Source: CAVXTF01 sp963701375
Lineage (GTDB): Bacteria > Actinomycetota > Acidimicrobiia > Acidimicrobiales > CAVXTF01
NCBI GenBank assembly: GCA_963701375.1
Contig: CAVOZT010000004.1
Location: 1,798,001-1,862,000, forward strand
Direction of reading: 5' to 3'
Length of the DNA: 64,000 nt
In this document: one piece after another, positions 46,201 through 55,397 of the stretch
Position numbering within the stretch: the stretch's first letter is position 1
Layout of the letters: the number at the start of each line of letters is the position of its first letter
Notes under the pieces: model-generated
Databases searched by the model: none
The model's input: only the letters and a program-made list of their open reading frames with translations
Told to the model about the DNA's origin: nothing
Position numbers and translations under genes: made by a program

Positions 46201-47966
46201 TCACCGGATACGGAAGGGCAATCTGACGGCAAGACTTCGGGCCCGGGTCGAGGAGGTTCTGCTCCGGGCCAAGAGTGGCGCCGGCGGAGGTGACGAGCTC
46301 CTCGCGGATTGCGTCAAGAGGCGGGTTGGTCACCTGCGCGAACAGCTGGAAGAAATAGTCGTAGATCAGCCGTGGCTTCTCGGACAGGACCGCGAGCGCG
46401 GCGTCGTTACCCATCGAACCGAGAGGCTCGCCTCCGGTGAGCGCCATCGGACCGAGAACTGTCCGCAGCTCTTCTGTCGTGTATCCGAACAGCGCGCTGA
46501 TGGCGCACGACGCTCGAGTGCTGAGGAGTAAGCATGTCGCGCGGTGGCAGATCATCGAGCCGCACTTGTTCGGCTTCAAGCCACTCCTGGTAAGGGTGCT
46601 CGGCGGCGAGACGCTCCTTGATCTCGTCGTCTTCGACCACGCGCCCCAAGGTGGTGTCGACGAGGAACATCTTCCCCGGCTGCAGCCGGCCTTTTCGCAC
46701 GACCTTCTTCGGGTCCACGTCGAGCACGCCGACCTCGGAGGAAAGAATGACGAGCCCGTCGTCGGTGACCCAGAATCGTGCCGGGCGCAGACCGTTTCTG
46801 TCGAGGACCGCGCCGGCAAGCCTGCCGTCGGTGAACACGACCGCCGCAGGGCCGTCCCACGGTTCCATGAGGGCGGCATGGAATTGGTAGAAAGCACGCC
46901 GCGACGGATCCATCTCGGTGTGGTTCTCCCAAGCTTCGGGGATCATCATCAACACGGCGTGCGGCAGGCTGCGGCCGCCGAGATGCAGAAGCTCGAGCAC
47001 CTCGTCGAACGTCGCCGAGTCGCTGCCTTCCGGGTCGACGATCGGGAAGAGTCTTTCGAGGTCTCCGGGAATCACGTCGGACCGAAGAAGCGTCTCGCGC
47101 GCTCGCATCCAGTTGCGGTTGCCCTGCAACGTGTTGATCTCGCCGTTGTGTGCGATGTACCTGTAGGGGTGCGCGAGAGGCCATGAGGGAAACGTGTTGG
47201 TCGAGAACCGGCTGTGCACGAGGGCTATAGCGCTAGCGAACCTGGGGTCGGAAAGGTCCGGGAAGAACGTGCGCAGTTGGCCCGTCGTGAGCATGCCCTT
47301 GTACACGATCGTCCGGGCGGACAACGACGGGATGTAAGCGCCGGGAATCTCGTGCTCGATTCGCTTTCTGAGACAGAACGTAAGACGGTCGATCTCGAGC
47401 GCGGTATCCCCGGAGCTTGCCGGAACTGCCGGCGCCACGAACACCTGCGAGATGACCGGCATCGCCATGTGAGCTGCAGAGCCGAGACCCGTCGGTTCGA
47501 CCGGAACGTCGCGCCAGCCGAGGACGCGGAGGTTCTCTTCGGTTGCCAGGTCTGCGATGCGTCTCTGCACCTTCGCGGCGTCGTCGGCGTCCTGCGGCAG
47601 GAACACGAGGCCGGCCGCGTACATGTCCGGTCCCGGCAGATCGAAGTCGACCACGCCGGCGAAGAACTCGTGCGGAACCTGGACGAGGATGCCCGCACCG
47701 TCGCCTGTGTCTTTGTCAGCGCCCTTGGCTCCGCGGTGATCGAGGTGCTCCAGAGCGGTTATTGCTTGTTCCACGAGCTCGTGGGAGCGCCTTGCCGAAA
47801 GGTCGGCCAGAAGGGCGATCCCGCAAGCGTCATGCTCGAACGAAGGATCGTAGAGGCCGGGCTCTCGGCTAGCGCGACGTGGACCGCTCTTGACAGGGAT
47901 GGCGCGACCCAGGGGCGAAGCGCCTTTCGGCCCGACTGAGCGGGTCGAGTCGTCTTCAGCGCGCAT
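43250..47966 (-). CDS. gltB: glutamate synthase large subunit, with apparent frameshift
   Basis: Makes glutamate from glutamine and 2-oxoglutarate. From ATG 47966 a propeptide of about 47 residues precedes HDACGIALLADL, where Cys becomes the N-terminal nucleophile of the class II amidotransferase. NGEINTLQGNRNWM is typical. The frame breaks after SSVVRHQ; ALFGYTTEELRTVLGPMALT and all later domains lie in another frame. Removing one base in cagcgcgctg (about 46491-46500) joins them. Downstream are the FMN-binding synthase domain, the 3Fe-4S motif CIMMRVCHLDTCPVG and the C-terminal GXGXG beta-helix. Restored length is about 1,571 residues, normal. Confidence 0.92.
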
Positions 47967-48084
47967 CGGGCTGTTCCTGTCTCGTCTCGAGGTCGCGTGC
48001 CCTGCACGCGACTCCCTGGTGGGATGCCTGGCGACCGCCCGGGACGACTCTGGCCCAGCTGCAGCGTTCTTTAGGATACATCGG

Positions 48085-49237
48085 GTGGAGGGTGGATCCG
48101 ACGTACTGGTCGCCGGCGGAGGCGTCATCGGACTCACCATCGCGTGGAGGGTGGCGGCCGAAGGTCTCCGCGTCACGTTGTGCGACCCCACGCCCGGGCA
48201 CGGTGCGACGTGGGCTGCCGCCGGGATGCTCGCACCGGTGACAGAGGCGCACATCGGAGAAGAGCAACTCGTTCGGATGAATCTCTCGGCGGCGGCCCGA
48301 TGGCCGGGTTTCGCCGCCGAGCTCGAACAGGCTTCGGGGACCTCTGTCGGCTACACGCCGTGTGGAACCCTTGTGGTCGCCGTCGACAGTTCGGACATGG
48401 CGGTGGTGGACCGCATCCTTTCGTTCCATCGCTCGCTCGGGTTGACCTCGTCGAGGTTGAGCGCGAGCGAGTGCCGCAACCTGGTTCCCGCTCTCGCCCC
48501 GGGGGTGCGCGGCGGGGCGAGCTCTCCGTCGGACCATCAGGTCGACAATCGGCTGCTGGTCGACGCTCTGACGCGGGCGATCGACGCTGTCGGAGTCGAA
48601 CGGATCGCAGAGCCAGTGAGCGAAGTGAAAATCACGGGCGGTAAGGCGAGTGGGGTGACGCTCGCCGGTGGGCGCGAGATTCGTGCCGGGAGTGTCGTAA
48701 TCGCAACGGGATGCTGGACCTCGAAGCTCGGCGGGGTACCCGAAGGGGTGCTGCCGCCGGTCCGACCCGTCAAAGGACACATCCTGCGACTTCGAGGTAC
48801 GAAGACACGGCCCTTGCTCGACCGGAATGTCAGGTGCATGGTGCACGGCGCGTCCTTGTACCTGGTGCCGCGCGCCGACGGGACGATCGTCGTGGGTGCG
48901 ACGGTGGAAGAAAAGGGCTACGACACGACCGTCCAGACCGGGGCCGTCTACGAGTTGCTTCGCGATGCTCGGAGCGTCGTGCCGGGAATCGCCGAGCTCG
49001 AGCTAGCGGAATGCCTTGCCGGTCTGCGCCCAGGCTCACCCGACAACGGGCCGTTCATCGGCTGGACGCAGGTCGAGAATTTGGCTGTCGCTGACCGGCC
49101 ACTACAGGAACGGGATCCTTCTCGCACCCATAACGGCTGACGCAGTGTGCGCGATCCTCTTGGGGGGAAGCGTCCCAGAGGTGATCGAACCGTTTCGCGC
49201 CGACCGCACCACGTTCGCGTCGGCGGTGACTCCGTGA
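48085..49237 (+). CDS. thiO: glycine oxidase ThiO, with apparent frameshift
   Basis: FAD-dependent oxidase providing dehydroglycine for the thiamine thiazole ring. From GTG 48085: VLVAGGGVIGLTIAWRVAAE (FAD motif) and GATWAAAGMLAP are diagnostic. In the last part, the frame changes after ENLAV: TGHYRNGILLAPITADAV, the standard ThiO ending, is in another frame. Removing one base within 49091-49095 joins them as LAVATGHYRNG and gives 383 residues. The restored stop overlaps the thiS start (GTGA), which supports the restored reading. No TPP riboswitch motif is visible upstream. Confidence 0.9.
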
Positions 49238-49437
49238 CGCGCTCGACTGTGAACGGAGAACCCGCCGACCTTCGAGACGGCGCGACGATTGCCGACGTCG
49301 TCTCTGATTGGTGTCCGTCGAGTCGCGGGGTCGCGGTCGCACGCAACGGCGAGGTCGTGCCGCGGTCGCGCTGGGACGTCGAGAGCGTCCAGACAGGAGA
49401 CGCGATAGAGATCGTCTCGGCTGCGGCGGGCGGTTAG
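49234..49437 (+). CDS. thiS: sulfur carrier protein ThiS
   Basis: 67 residues of the ubiquitin-like fold starting VTRSTVNGEPADLRDGATI and ending AAAGG. The C-terminal Gly-Gly is the site of adenylation and thiocarboxylation. The length and Gly-Gly end make the call firm. It overlaps the end of thiO and precedes thiG, the usual thiO-thiS-thiG order. Confidence 0.92.
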   Translation: MTRSTVNGEPADLRDGATIADVVSDWCPSSRGVAVARNGEVVPRSRWDVESVQTGDAIEIVSAAAGG

Positions 49438-49504
49438 CGGGACTCGCCACCGCGGGTTCGATCGACGGTTATTAGGGGCCGTAAGAGCCCAGTACCCTGA
49501 AGCC

Positions 49505-50321
49505 GTGGATTCACCCGAAGGCGAGATACCTGACCTGGTGATCGCAGGTCGGCATCTGGGCTCGAGGTTGATCATGGGTACGGGCGGGATGACGAGCCTG
49601 CACTCGTTGGCAGGTGCGCTCAAAGCCTCGGGGGCGGATATGGCCACCGTCGCCCTGAGAAGGGTCGACCCGGACGCACGAGGATCGCTCCTCGACGTCT
49701 TCGTCTCGTGCGGTGTGAGCGTGCTCCCTAACACCGCTGGGTGCTTCACGGCAGCTGAGGCGGTGCTGACCGCCAAGCTTGCGCGCGAAGCGTTCGACAC
49801 GGACTGGATAAAGCTCGAGGTGATCGGCGACGAGCGGACCCTGATGCCCGATCCGGTCGAGCTGGTCGCTGCTGCCGAACAGCTGTGCGAATCGGGTTTC
49901 ACCGTTCTCCCGTATACGACCGACGATCCGGTGCTTGCGCGCCGGCTGGAACAGATGGGTTGTGCGGCCATCATGCCGCTTGGATCCCCGATCGGTTCCG
50001 GGCTCGGTATCCGCAATCCTCACAACATCGCCCTACTCGTTGAGTCCGTGAACGTCCCTGTGATCTTGGATGCCGGAGTCGGAACTGCCTCGGACGCAAC
50101 GCTCGCGATGGAGCTCGGATGCGATGCCGTCTTGGTCGCGTCGGCAATCACCAGGGCCGAAGATCCGCCTGCGATGGCAGCGGCGATGCGCCTGGCTGTC
50201 GACGCGGGTTACCTCGCGCGGCGAGCGGGACGAATTCCTCGAACGCTGGCACGCGCTCGCATCGAGTCCATTCGCCGGGATGGCCGATTTCGGGATGAGC
50301 GGCGATCCCCCGGAGACCTGA
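49505..50321 (+). CDS. thiG: thiazole synthase ThiG, with apparent frameshift near the 3' end
   Basis: Forms the thiazole phosphate ring from ThiS-thiocarboxylate, dehydroglycine and deoxyxylulose phosphate. From GTG 49505: SRLIMGTGGMTSLHSLAGAL, DWIKLEVIGDERTLMPDPVE (Schiff-base Lys) and IMPLGSPIGSGLGIRNPHNI are diagnostic; VILDAGVGTASDA follows. The frame changes after RRAGR: the normal ending LERWHALASSPFAGMADFG lies in another frame and stops at 50321. One surplus base in cgaattc (50231-50237) explains it; restored length 271. Without the correction the frame would run to 50512 with an unrelated Arg/Ser-rich tail. Confidence 0.9.
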
Positions 50322-50393
50322 TCCCTCGTATCTCTTCTGGTGTTTTCTGGCCGGGCGGATGCGCGAGCCCTCGCACTCGCCGCCTTCCGCGGT

Positions 50394-50702
50394 CTAGAGC
50401 AGCTTGTCCTGCGCCGGCAGACCGGTCGCCCGCTTGGCGCTGCCTCGGCGGTTCGTCGAGCCGGGCCGGCCGTCGGTCGAGCCGATCCGAGACGGCTTGG
50501 CGCCCGTCTTAGCGTTTCGGGTAATCGTCGTCGCAACACGCTTCAGCTCGGTAGTCGCGTAGACGAGCTTCTTAGCGTCCTCTCGTGTGTAAAGGCCCGG
50601 TTCGAACGACGCGGCGAACCGCTTGGCTACGTCGATGGCGGCAAACAGGTCCTGGGCCGACGGAATCGCCGGGGTGGTCGGAGTGGACTTGGCATTCAAC
50701 AC
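50394..50702 (-). CDS. small basic hypothetical protein
   Basis: About 102 residues from GTG 50702. The first half is helical (AQDLFAAIDVAKRFAASFEP, then YTREDAKKLVYATTELKRVA) and the second half is Arg/Lys/Gly-rich (KPSRIGSTDGRPGSTNRRG). The helical part vaguely resembles the start of DUF222-type proteins found in HNH endonuclease-like genes, but I cannot support that. The upstream 70 bp is more AT-rich than the rest of the region. Confidence 0.4.
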   Translation of the reverse strand: MLNAKSTPTTPAIPSAQDLFAAIDVAKRFAASFEPGLYTREDAKKLVYATTELKRVATTITRNAKTGAKPSRIGSTDGRPGSTNRRGSAKRATGLPAQDKLL

Positions 50703-50768
50703 AGATTGAAAACTACAGACAGGGTGTAACAACCAATGGAATGACGGGCAGCCCAAACGGGGGCCGAG

Positions 50769-51593
50769 CTAGCTGTGTGCTCCCCAACCGAAATGGTCGA
50801 GGGGCCCGTGCCCTGACCCGAGCTTCCAGGAGGATGCGCCGGAGATCGCTCGAGCGACGAACTCCTTTGCTCGCTCGATGGCGACCAGCACCGTTTCGTC
50901 GCGAGCGAGGAAAGCGGCGATGGCGGCGGAAAGCGTGCACCCGGTGCCGTGGTCGTTCGCGGTAGGGATGCGTGCGCCTTTGAGCATCGTCACCTCACCA
51001 GCAGACAAGACGATGTCGGGCGACTCGTCGCCGCCGAGGTGGCCGCCTTTGACTACGACCGTCCTTGGTCCGGCTTCAGCGATCTTTCGAGCGGCCTCGA
51101 TCATGCCGTCCGTGTCAATGATCGGCATCGAGGCAAGAAGCCGCGCTTCGCGCAAGTTCGGAGTGACCACCTCAGCGTGTGGCAGAAGTCGCTCGATGTA
51201 AACCGGTATGGCGTCCTCGTCGAGCAGGCGCCGCCCGGTCGTGGAAACGAGGACCGGGTCGACCACCAGGTTCGGAAGCCGGCCGGCCTCGGCCATGTCT
51301 GCGACCGCTCGGACGATCGCGGAGGTAGCGAGCATCCCGGTCTTGACCGCTCGGACGGGCAGGTCGGACAGCACGGTTTCGACCTGGAGCCGTACGAGCT
51401 CAGGCTGCATGGGTGCCGATCCGACCACCGAAGCGGTGTTCTGAGCGGTGACGGCGGTCACTGCGCAGGTACCGAATACGCCCAGCGCCGCGAAAGTCTT
51501 CAAATCGGCTTGCAGGCCAGCTCCGCCGCCTGAGTCGGATCCGGCGATGGTGAGGGCGATCCGCGGATCCACGGAGACCGAGAGTACAGACAC
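50769..51593 (-). CDS. thiD: hydroxymethylpyrimidine/phosphomethylpyrimidine kinase
   Basis: 274 residues from GTG 51593. Phosphorylates HMP and HMP-P for thiamine synthesis. The ribokinase-fold motifs are IALTIAGSDSGGGAGLQADL, KTFAALGVFGTCAVTAVTAQ, VVDPVLVSTTGRRLLDEDA and the anion hole TANDHGTGCTLSAAIA. It is convergent with thiOSG and preceded by a strong palindrome at 51636-51659 that may be an operator. Confidence 0.93.
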   Translation of the reverse strand: MSVLSVSVDPRIALTIAGSDSGGGAGLQADLKTFAALGVFGTCAVTAVTAQNTASVVGSAPMQPELVRLQVETVLSDLPVRAVKTGMLATSAIVRAVADMAEAGRLPNLVVDPVLVSTTGRRLLDEDAIPVYIERLLPHAEVVTPNLREARLLASMPIIDTDGMIEAARKIAEAGPRTVVVKGGHLGGDESPDIVLSAGEVTMLKGARIPTANDHGTGCTLSAAIAAFLARDETVLVAIERAKEFVARAISGASSWKLGSGHGPLDHFGWGAHS

Positions 51594-51635
51594 GACGAAG
51601 CGCGATCGCACGGGTTGGCCTATGTATTTCGAGCA

Positions 51636-51659
51636 TAAGTAAACGCGGACGTTCACTTA
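51636..51659. promoter_or_regulatory. 24-bp near-perfect palindrome upstream of thiD
   Basis: taagtaaacg (51636-51645), cgga, cgttcactta (51650-51659): the arms pair with one mismatch and lie 43-66 bp ahead of the thiD start codon, in a locally AT-rich segment. Form and place suit a dimeric repressor binding site. The regulator is not in the window. Confidence 0.6.
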
Positions 51660-51786
51660 TTTGGAATTTGTGTGGCCGAAGCTCCGGTGCACGGACAGGC
51701 CTGCCCGAACAGGCGTGCCCAACTCGTGGCCCGCAGCTCTGGGGGCGTTGCCAGCTTCACCTGTATGCTTCGGCCGAGTTGGGAGG

Positions 51787-51808
51787 CGCTTAAGAGCCGC
51801 TTAAGAGC
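51787..51808. repeat. 11-bp tandem repeat cgcttaagagc
   Basis: Two adjacent exact copies of cgcttaagagc, 33 bp before the start of the next plus-strand gene. Each contains the palindrome cttaag. It may be a promoter element or simple slippage; the rest of the 51594-51840 spacer holds the thiD palindrome and no gene. Confidence 0.6.
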
Positions 51809-51840
51809 CTCGATCGAGCGCAACGATCGCACCTATCGCC

Positions 51841-52515
51841 TTGCCGAACCCCGCCCGCACGACCGTGCCGAAGACCGCGCCGAACAGGGCCTCCACGCTG
51901 GACCCACGTCCGACCCCCCCAACAGCAGACGGCCCTCCACGTCGGGAGATGCCCGGACCGAGCGTCAAGCTGGCCCTGGTGGTCATCATTCTGGCCGTCG
52001 GCATCATCGTCGCCGGATTGATCGCCGAAGTCTTCACGGGCTCCAACCCCCCGATCGCTGCCCCCACTTCGGTCCCGACGGCGAAGGGATCCCCGCTCAA
52101 GGCGATTCCCGCAGGAGCCGCACTCGCACCCCTCGTCTCTTCCGGCGAGCCTCCCAACGACATCGTGAACGCAATCGTCCTGCCGCTCGGATCTGTTCCG
52201 GGAGCGGTAATCAACGACTCGAACGCCGCCGAGAGCTACGACGAGCAACGCCTCTTCACGATCGACGCACCCGAGCAGAAGGTCATCACGTTCTTCGAGG
52301 TCGAGCTCGCCGCTCAGGGATGGCATGTCGAGAGCACCGGGAAGCCGAAGAACCAACCAGGGTTCGAAGTGTTGGCCCAACGGCCCGGCAGCGACGGGTA
52401 TTACTGGGAGATCGGGGCGGTAGTGGCGCCGACGACGTTCCCGTCATCCGGGAGTGCGCACACCTCGGGGATCACCAAGTTCGAGGTACGCCTCTTCCAG
52501 GTCAGCCTTGACTGA
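51841..52515 (+). CDS. single-pass membrane/secreted hypothetical protein
   Basis: 224 residues from TTG 51841; ATG 51949 is a possible start giving 188 residues. A Pro/Thr-rich N-terminus precedes one membrane helix (LALVVIILAVGIIVAGLIAE). The extracytoplasmic domain has QRLFTIDAPEQKVITFFEVE and AAQGWHVESTGKP, which look like a small alpha/beta domain. It overlaps the start of the MscS gene and is likely in the same operon. No family recognised. Confidence 0.6.
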   Translation: MPNPARTTVPKTAPNRASTLDPRPTPPTADGPPRREMPGPSVKLALVVIILAVGIIVAGLIAEVFTGSNPPIAAPTSVPTAKGSPLKAIPAGAALAPLVSSGEPPNDIVNAIVLPLGSVPGAVINDSNAAESYDEQRLFTIDAPEQKVITFFEVELAAQGWHVESTGKPKNQPGFEVLAQRPGSDGYYWEIGAVVAPTTFPSSGSAHTSGITKFEVRLFQVSLD

Positions 52516-53443
52516 GCTCCACTTCAGCTTGGCGACGGGGGCGATAACCCCACTTTCGGACTTCGGTCGCTGGGCGCGAGGCAACGCGCTCGAGATCGTG
52601 CTCATCGTCACCGGGTCGATACTCCTTACGCGTTTCGTTACCTGGATACGCGACAGGTACATAGGCAAGATCGACGAGCGCGCCAAAGGCGGTGACACGC
52701 TCGTACGGTCGGAGGCGGCGAAGCATCGTCATGCGGTCGCGCAGGTCGTCACCTGGGCGCTGCTCGTTCTCGTCTACTCCGTTATGGGGGTGCTCATCAT
52801 CCAGCGGCTCGGTGTCCCGATCACCAGCCTGGTGGCACCGGCGACCGTTGCGGGGGTCGCGGTCGGGTTCGGTGCGCAGCGAGTCGTCCAGGACATCCTG
52901 GCGGGGTTCTTCATCATCTCGGAACGCCAATATGGGTTCGGCGACGTGATCCGGATCTCTGCTCTCGGCGAGACGACGGGCGTGCTCGGCACCGTGGAGA
53001 ACGTCACGTTGCGGGTCACGAGCCTGCGTACCGTGAACGGCGAGGTCGTCTTCGTTCCGAACGGACAGATAGTCCAGGTGACGAACCTGTCACACGACTG
53101 GGCCAGGGCGGTCGTAGACGTTCCGGTGCCGGCGACCGCCGACATGAACAAAGTTAACGAGCTCCTGCATTCCGTCGGCGAAGCTGCCTTTGCCGATTCC
53201 ACACTTCGCCCGCTCCTGCTCGACTCACCTTCGGTGATGGGCTTGGAAAGCATGGACGTGGACCGTTTCGTTGTCCGCCTCGTCGCCCGGACGCTTCCAG
53301 GCAAGCAATTCGAAGTGGGACGGGACTTGAGATCACGGATCGCAAATGCATTTCGCGGGGCGGGAATAATGGTCCCGGCGTCACTTGATCCGGCAGCCTC
53401 GCCAGGCCCGGAACCGGACGCCGCTACAACACTGCCGTCGTGA
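52508..53443 (+). CDS. MscS-family mechanosensitive channel
   Basis: About 311 residues from TTG 52508 (start uncertain). Membrane helices near residues 20-45 and 75-95 lead into the pore-lining helix VAPATVAGVAVGFGAQRVVQ. The beta domain has GFGDVIRI and VTLRVTSLRTVNGEVVFVPN. This is the small MscS type that releases solutes on hypo-osmotic shock. The C-terminal Pro/Ala tail overlaps the GTG of the next gene (GTGA). Confidence 0.88.
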   Translation: MTELHFSLATGAITPLSDFGRWARGNALEIVLIVTGSILLTRFVTWIRDRYIGKIDERAKGGDTLVRSEAAKHRHAVAQVVTWALLVLVYSVMGVLIIQRLGVPITSLVAPATVAGVAVGFGAQRVVQDILAGFFIISERQYGFGDVIRISALGETTGVLGTVENVTLRVTSLRTVNGEVVFVPNGQIVQVTNLSHDWARAVVDVPVPATADMNKVNELLHSVGEAAFADSTLRPLLLDSPSVMGLESMDVDRFVVRLVARTLPGKQFEVGRDLRSRIANAFRGAGIMVPASLDPAASPGPEPDAATTLPS

Positions 53444-53841
53444 AGAGCGTGAAGGATCTGAAGAGCGTGAAGAGACTGCGTGTCCGACCGTCGACTCTGC
53501 TGATTCTCGCTCTGTTCATTGGGACTTTGGTCTTGTACATCTTGGTTCGTCCGGCGCAGGTACCGGCCGGAGACCAAAACGGCGTCGCACCCGGGACGAC
53601 GACGACGGTCGTGGCAAAGTCCGAGCCCACTACCAAGACCACGTTGAAACCCGAGTCGAAAGCCTCTCACGGGACGACCACATCTAGTGTCCCGTCTTCG
53701 ACGGGCTCGTCGACCGGCTCGTCCACGACTTCAACGACTTCCACGACTTCCACGAACTCGACGACTTCCACTACGTCATCCGGCACGACCTCGTCGTCAA
53801 CCACGTCGTCGTCAACGACTACGACGCCTCCGACGACCTGA
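53440..53841 (+). CDS. single-pass protein with Ser/Thr-rich tail
   Basis: 133 residues from GTG 53440, overlapping the MscS stop. A basic N-terminus, one membrane helix (STLLILALFIGTLVLYILV), then about 75 residues that are nearly all Ser, Thr and Pro. This tail has the composition of O-mannosylated linkers in actinobacteria. The DNA is a run of degenerate acgacttcc-type repeats (about 53690-53830). Function unknown. Confidence 0.55.
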   Translation: MKSVKDLKSVKRLRVRPSTLLILALFIGTLVLYILVRPAQVPAGDQNGVAPGTTTTVVAKSEPTTKTTLKPESKASHGTTTSSVPSSTGSSTGSSTTSTTSTTSTNSTTSTTSSGTTSSSTTSSSTTTTPPTT

Positions 53842-53866
53842 GTCCCGAAAAATTCTCAGAACGTAC

Positions 53867-55243
53867 TCAGGCTGCGACGGCCGCCCCGTCGCGGACTGGT
53901 GCGGATGCGATGACGCTCTCGGCCTCGAGAGTGACCTCAGCCTCTTCCTCCGAGCGCAAGAGCCACGCCCAGAAGAAGAAGTTGATGGGATAGAGCAGGT
54001 ATCCCACGCGAGTTGCGGGTGCGAGGAGGATGCCGGCTGTCATCGCCCATCCCCCGAGACGGCATACGTCGGAAACGGTGCGCGGCCTGTGCCGCGCGAG
54101 CACCCAACCGATGACCATCAAGCCGACGATCGCAAGTATGAATGGGAATCCGCGTCTGATCTCCGGGAAGGCAAGGACGATCACGTGCCCTGGCAGGGCG
54201 CTGGCGGCCGGCGAGCTGATCTTGGCAAGGCCGAGCGGGAATCTGACGACGTTGTTCAGGAACGCCGTCGGGTCGTGCATGAACACCGGCACGACGGACG
54301 GTACGAGCACTAGGGCCATTCCGAGAAGAACCCAGGCGATCCCCCGACTGCGCCGTCCGTCACGATCGCGGGCGACTACCAGCGCCAGCAGTACCAACGG
54401 CCACGCGGTGAATTTCAGCCCGGCCGCGAACCCGAGCATCAAACCGGCTCCGAGCGCTCTTCGTCGGTGTAAGAAGAGCATCGCGAGGAGAAGTACCGCT
54501 GCGACGGGCAGGTCGTCCCCGCCGGTAGCCATCGGAAGCGCGGCAGTGGGCAAGATCGTCATTCCCTGCAGGGCGAGGATGCGCGGCTCGTAGCTTCCTC
54601 TGCACAACGCGAGCGCGAGCGCGACAAGCAGCAGTGACACGATCGAGAAGTAGACCCGAGCGTCCAAGAGTCGAGGAGGCATGTGCCAGCTGCTCGGGAT
54701 CCCGAACAGCGACATGAGCGGCCCGTAGGGGTCGTACTGGTCGTACGACGGCTCACCGCGCAGTTCGGCCGCGGTCTGCCCCGTCGGATGCTTGCTCACA
54801 ACCGCCGGGTAAGGGTCCTTTCCGGCGGCGACCGACTTCCCGGACCTCTCGACGACGAGCACCTCCGGTTGCACGTGAGTCGTGCCGCCGGTCTGGGACT
54901 GTAGGAACACCTCGAGGGTGAGCGGCAAGAACGTCGCCCCAGCAAGCACGAAGAGGAAGATGGCGACACGTGCGGTACTGAGGACGCTGCGATCGCGTCT
55001 CCGCGCCTTTCGGACGGTCATCCCGGAGATGAAGGCCCCTATTACGTACGGACCGATGGCGATCTCCGCCCACTGCCTGTAGAGCTCGATCGTGGAGAGT
55101 CGGATCGTCGCCAAGGCGAACACCGCGCCGCACGCGTACACAACGGTGTCGCGCTGCTCCGGGGTCCATGAGCGGACGTCTGGCGTCAGCGATCTGACGG
55201 CACGCGCGCCGCGCCGTAAGAGGGCGACCTCCATGTTCCGCAT
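53867..55243 (-). CDS. GT87 (DUF2029) family membrane glycosyltransferase
   Basis: 458 residues with about ten membrane helices. GT87 proteins use polyprenyl-phosphate sugars (in mycobacteria, mannose for phosphatidylinositol mannosides). Consistent features are an extracytoplasmic loop after the second helix group with YDQYDPYGPLMSLFGIP, FAAGLKFTAWPLVLLAL in the middle, and MTAGILLAPATRVGYLLYPI near the end. The acidic catalytic residue of the first loop is not certain (KDPYPAV follows the first long loop). Divergent from nothing; a 10-bp phased repeat lies upstream. Confidence 0.72.
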   Translation of the reverse strand: MRNMEVALLRRGARAVRSLTPDVRSWTPEQRDTVVYACGAVFALATIRLSTIELYRQWAEIAIGPYVIGAFISGMTVRKARRRDRSVLSTARVAIFLFVLAGATFLPLTLEVFLQSQTGGTTHVQPEVLVVERSGKSVAAGKDPYPAVVSKHPTGQTAAELRGEPSYDQYDPYGPLMSLFGIPSSWHMPPRLLDARVYFSIVSLLLVALALALCRGSYEPRILALQGMTILPTAALPMATGGDDLPVAAVLLLAMLFLHRRRALGAGLMLGFAAGLKFTAWPLVLLALVVARDRDGRRSRGIAWVLLGMALVLVPSVVPVFMHDPTAFLNNVVRFPLGLAKISSPAASALPGHVIVLAFPEIRRGFPFILAIVGLMVIGWVLARHRPRTVSDVCRLGGWAMTAGILLAPATRVGYLLYPINFFFWAWLLRSEEEAEVTLEAESVIASAPVRDGAAVAA

Positions 55244-55268
55244 TCTACGTCGGGCCTACAAAAAGCAG

Positions 55269-55308
55269 TTGGACCCACTCGGACCACGTTGGACCACCTT
55301 GGACCACG
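55269..55308. repeat. 10-bp tandem repeat (ttggaccac type), four copies
   Basis: ttggacccac, tcggaccacg, ttggaccacc, ttggaccacg follow each other from 55269 to 55308 with exactly 10-bp spacing, close to one helical turn. They lie 26-65 bp upstream of the glycosyltransferase start. The 55244-55397 spacer has no gene. Confidence 0.8.
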
Positions 55309-55397
55309 TTGCACTCGCTGGTCCCGCTGGGCCGCAGCCTTTCAGGCACCAACAGCGCGCAGTCGAATGCTGTTAGTGCTCAAATCGTTCTCAACGG

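Noticed and set aside
48000..48085. TPP riboswitch ahead of thiO
   Set aside because: No CTGAGA-type thi-box or paired helices visible; the region also encodes the N-terminus of gltB on the other strand.
50322..50512. Extended C-terminus of ThiG to 50512
   Set aside because: The tail is Arg/Ser-rich and unlike any ThiG, while the normal ThiG ending is present in the neighbouring frame and stops at 50321.
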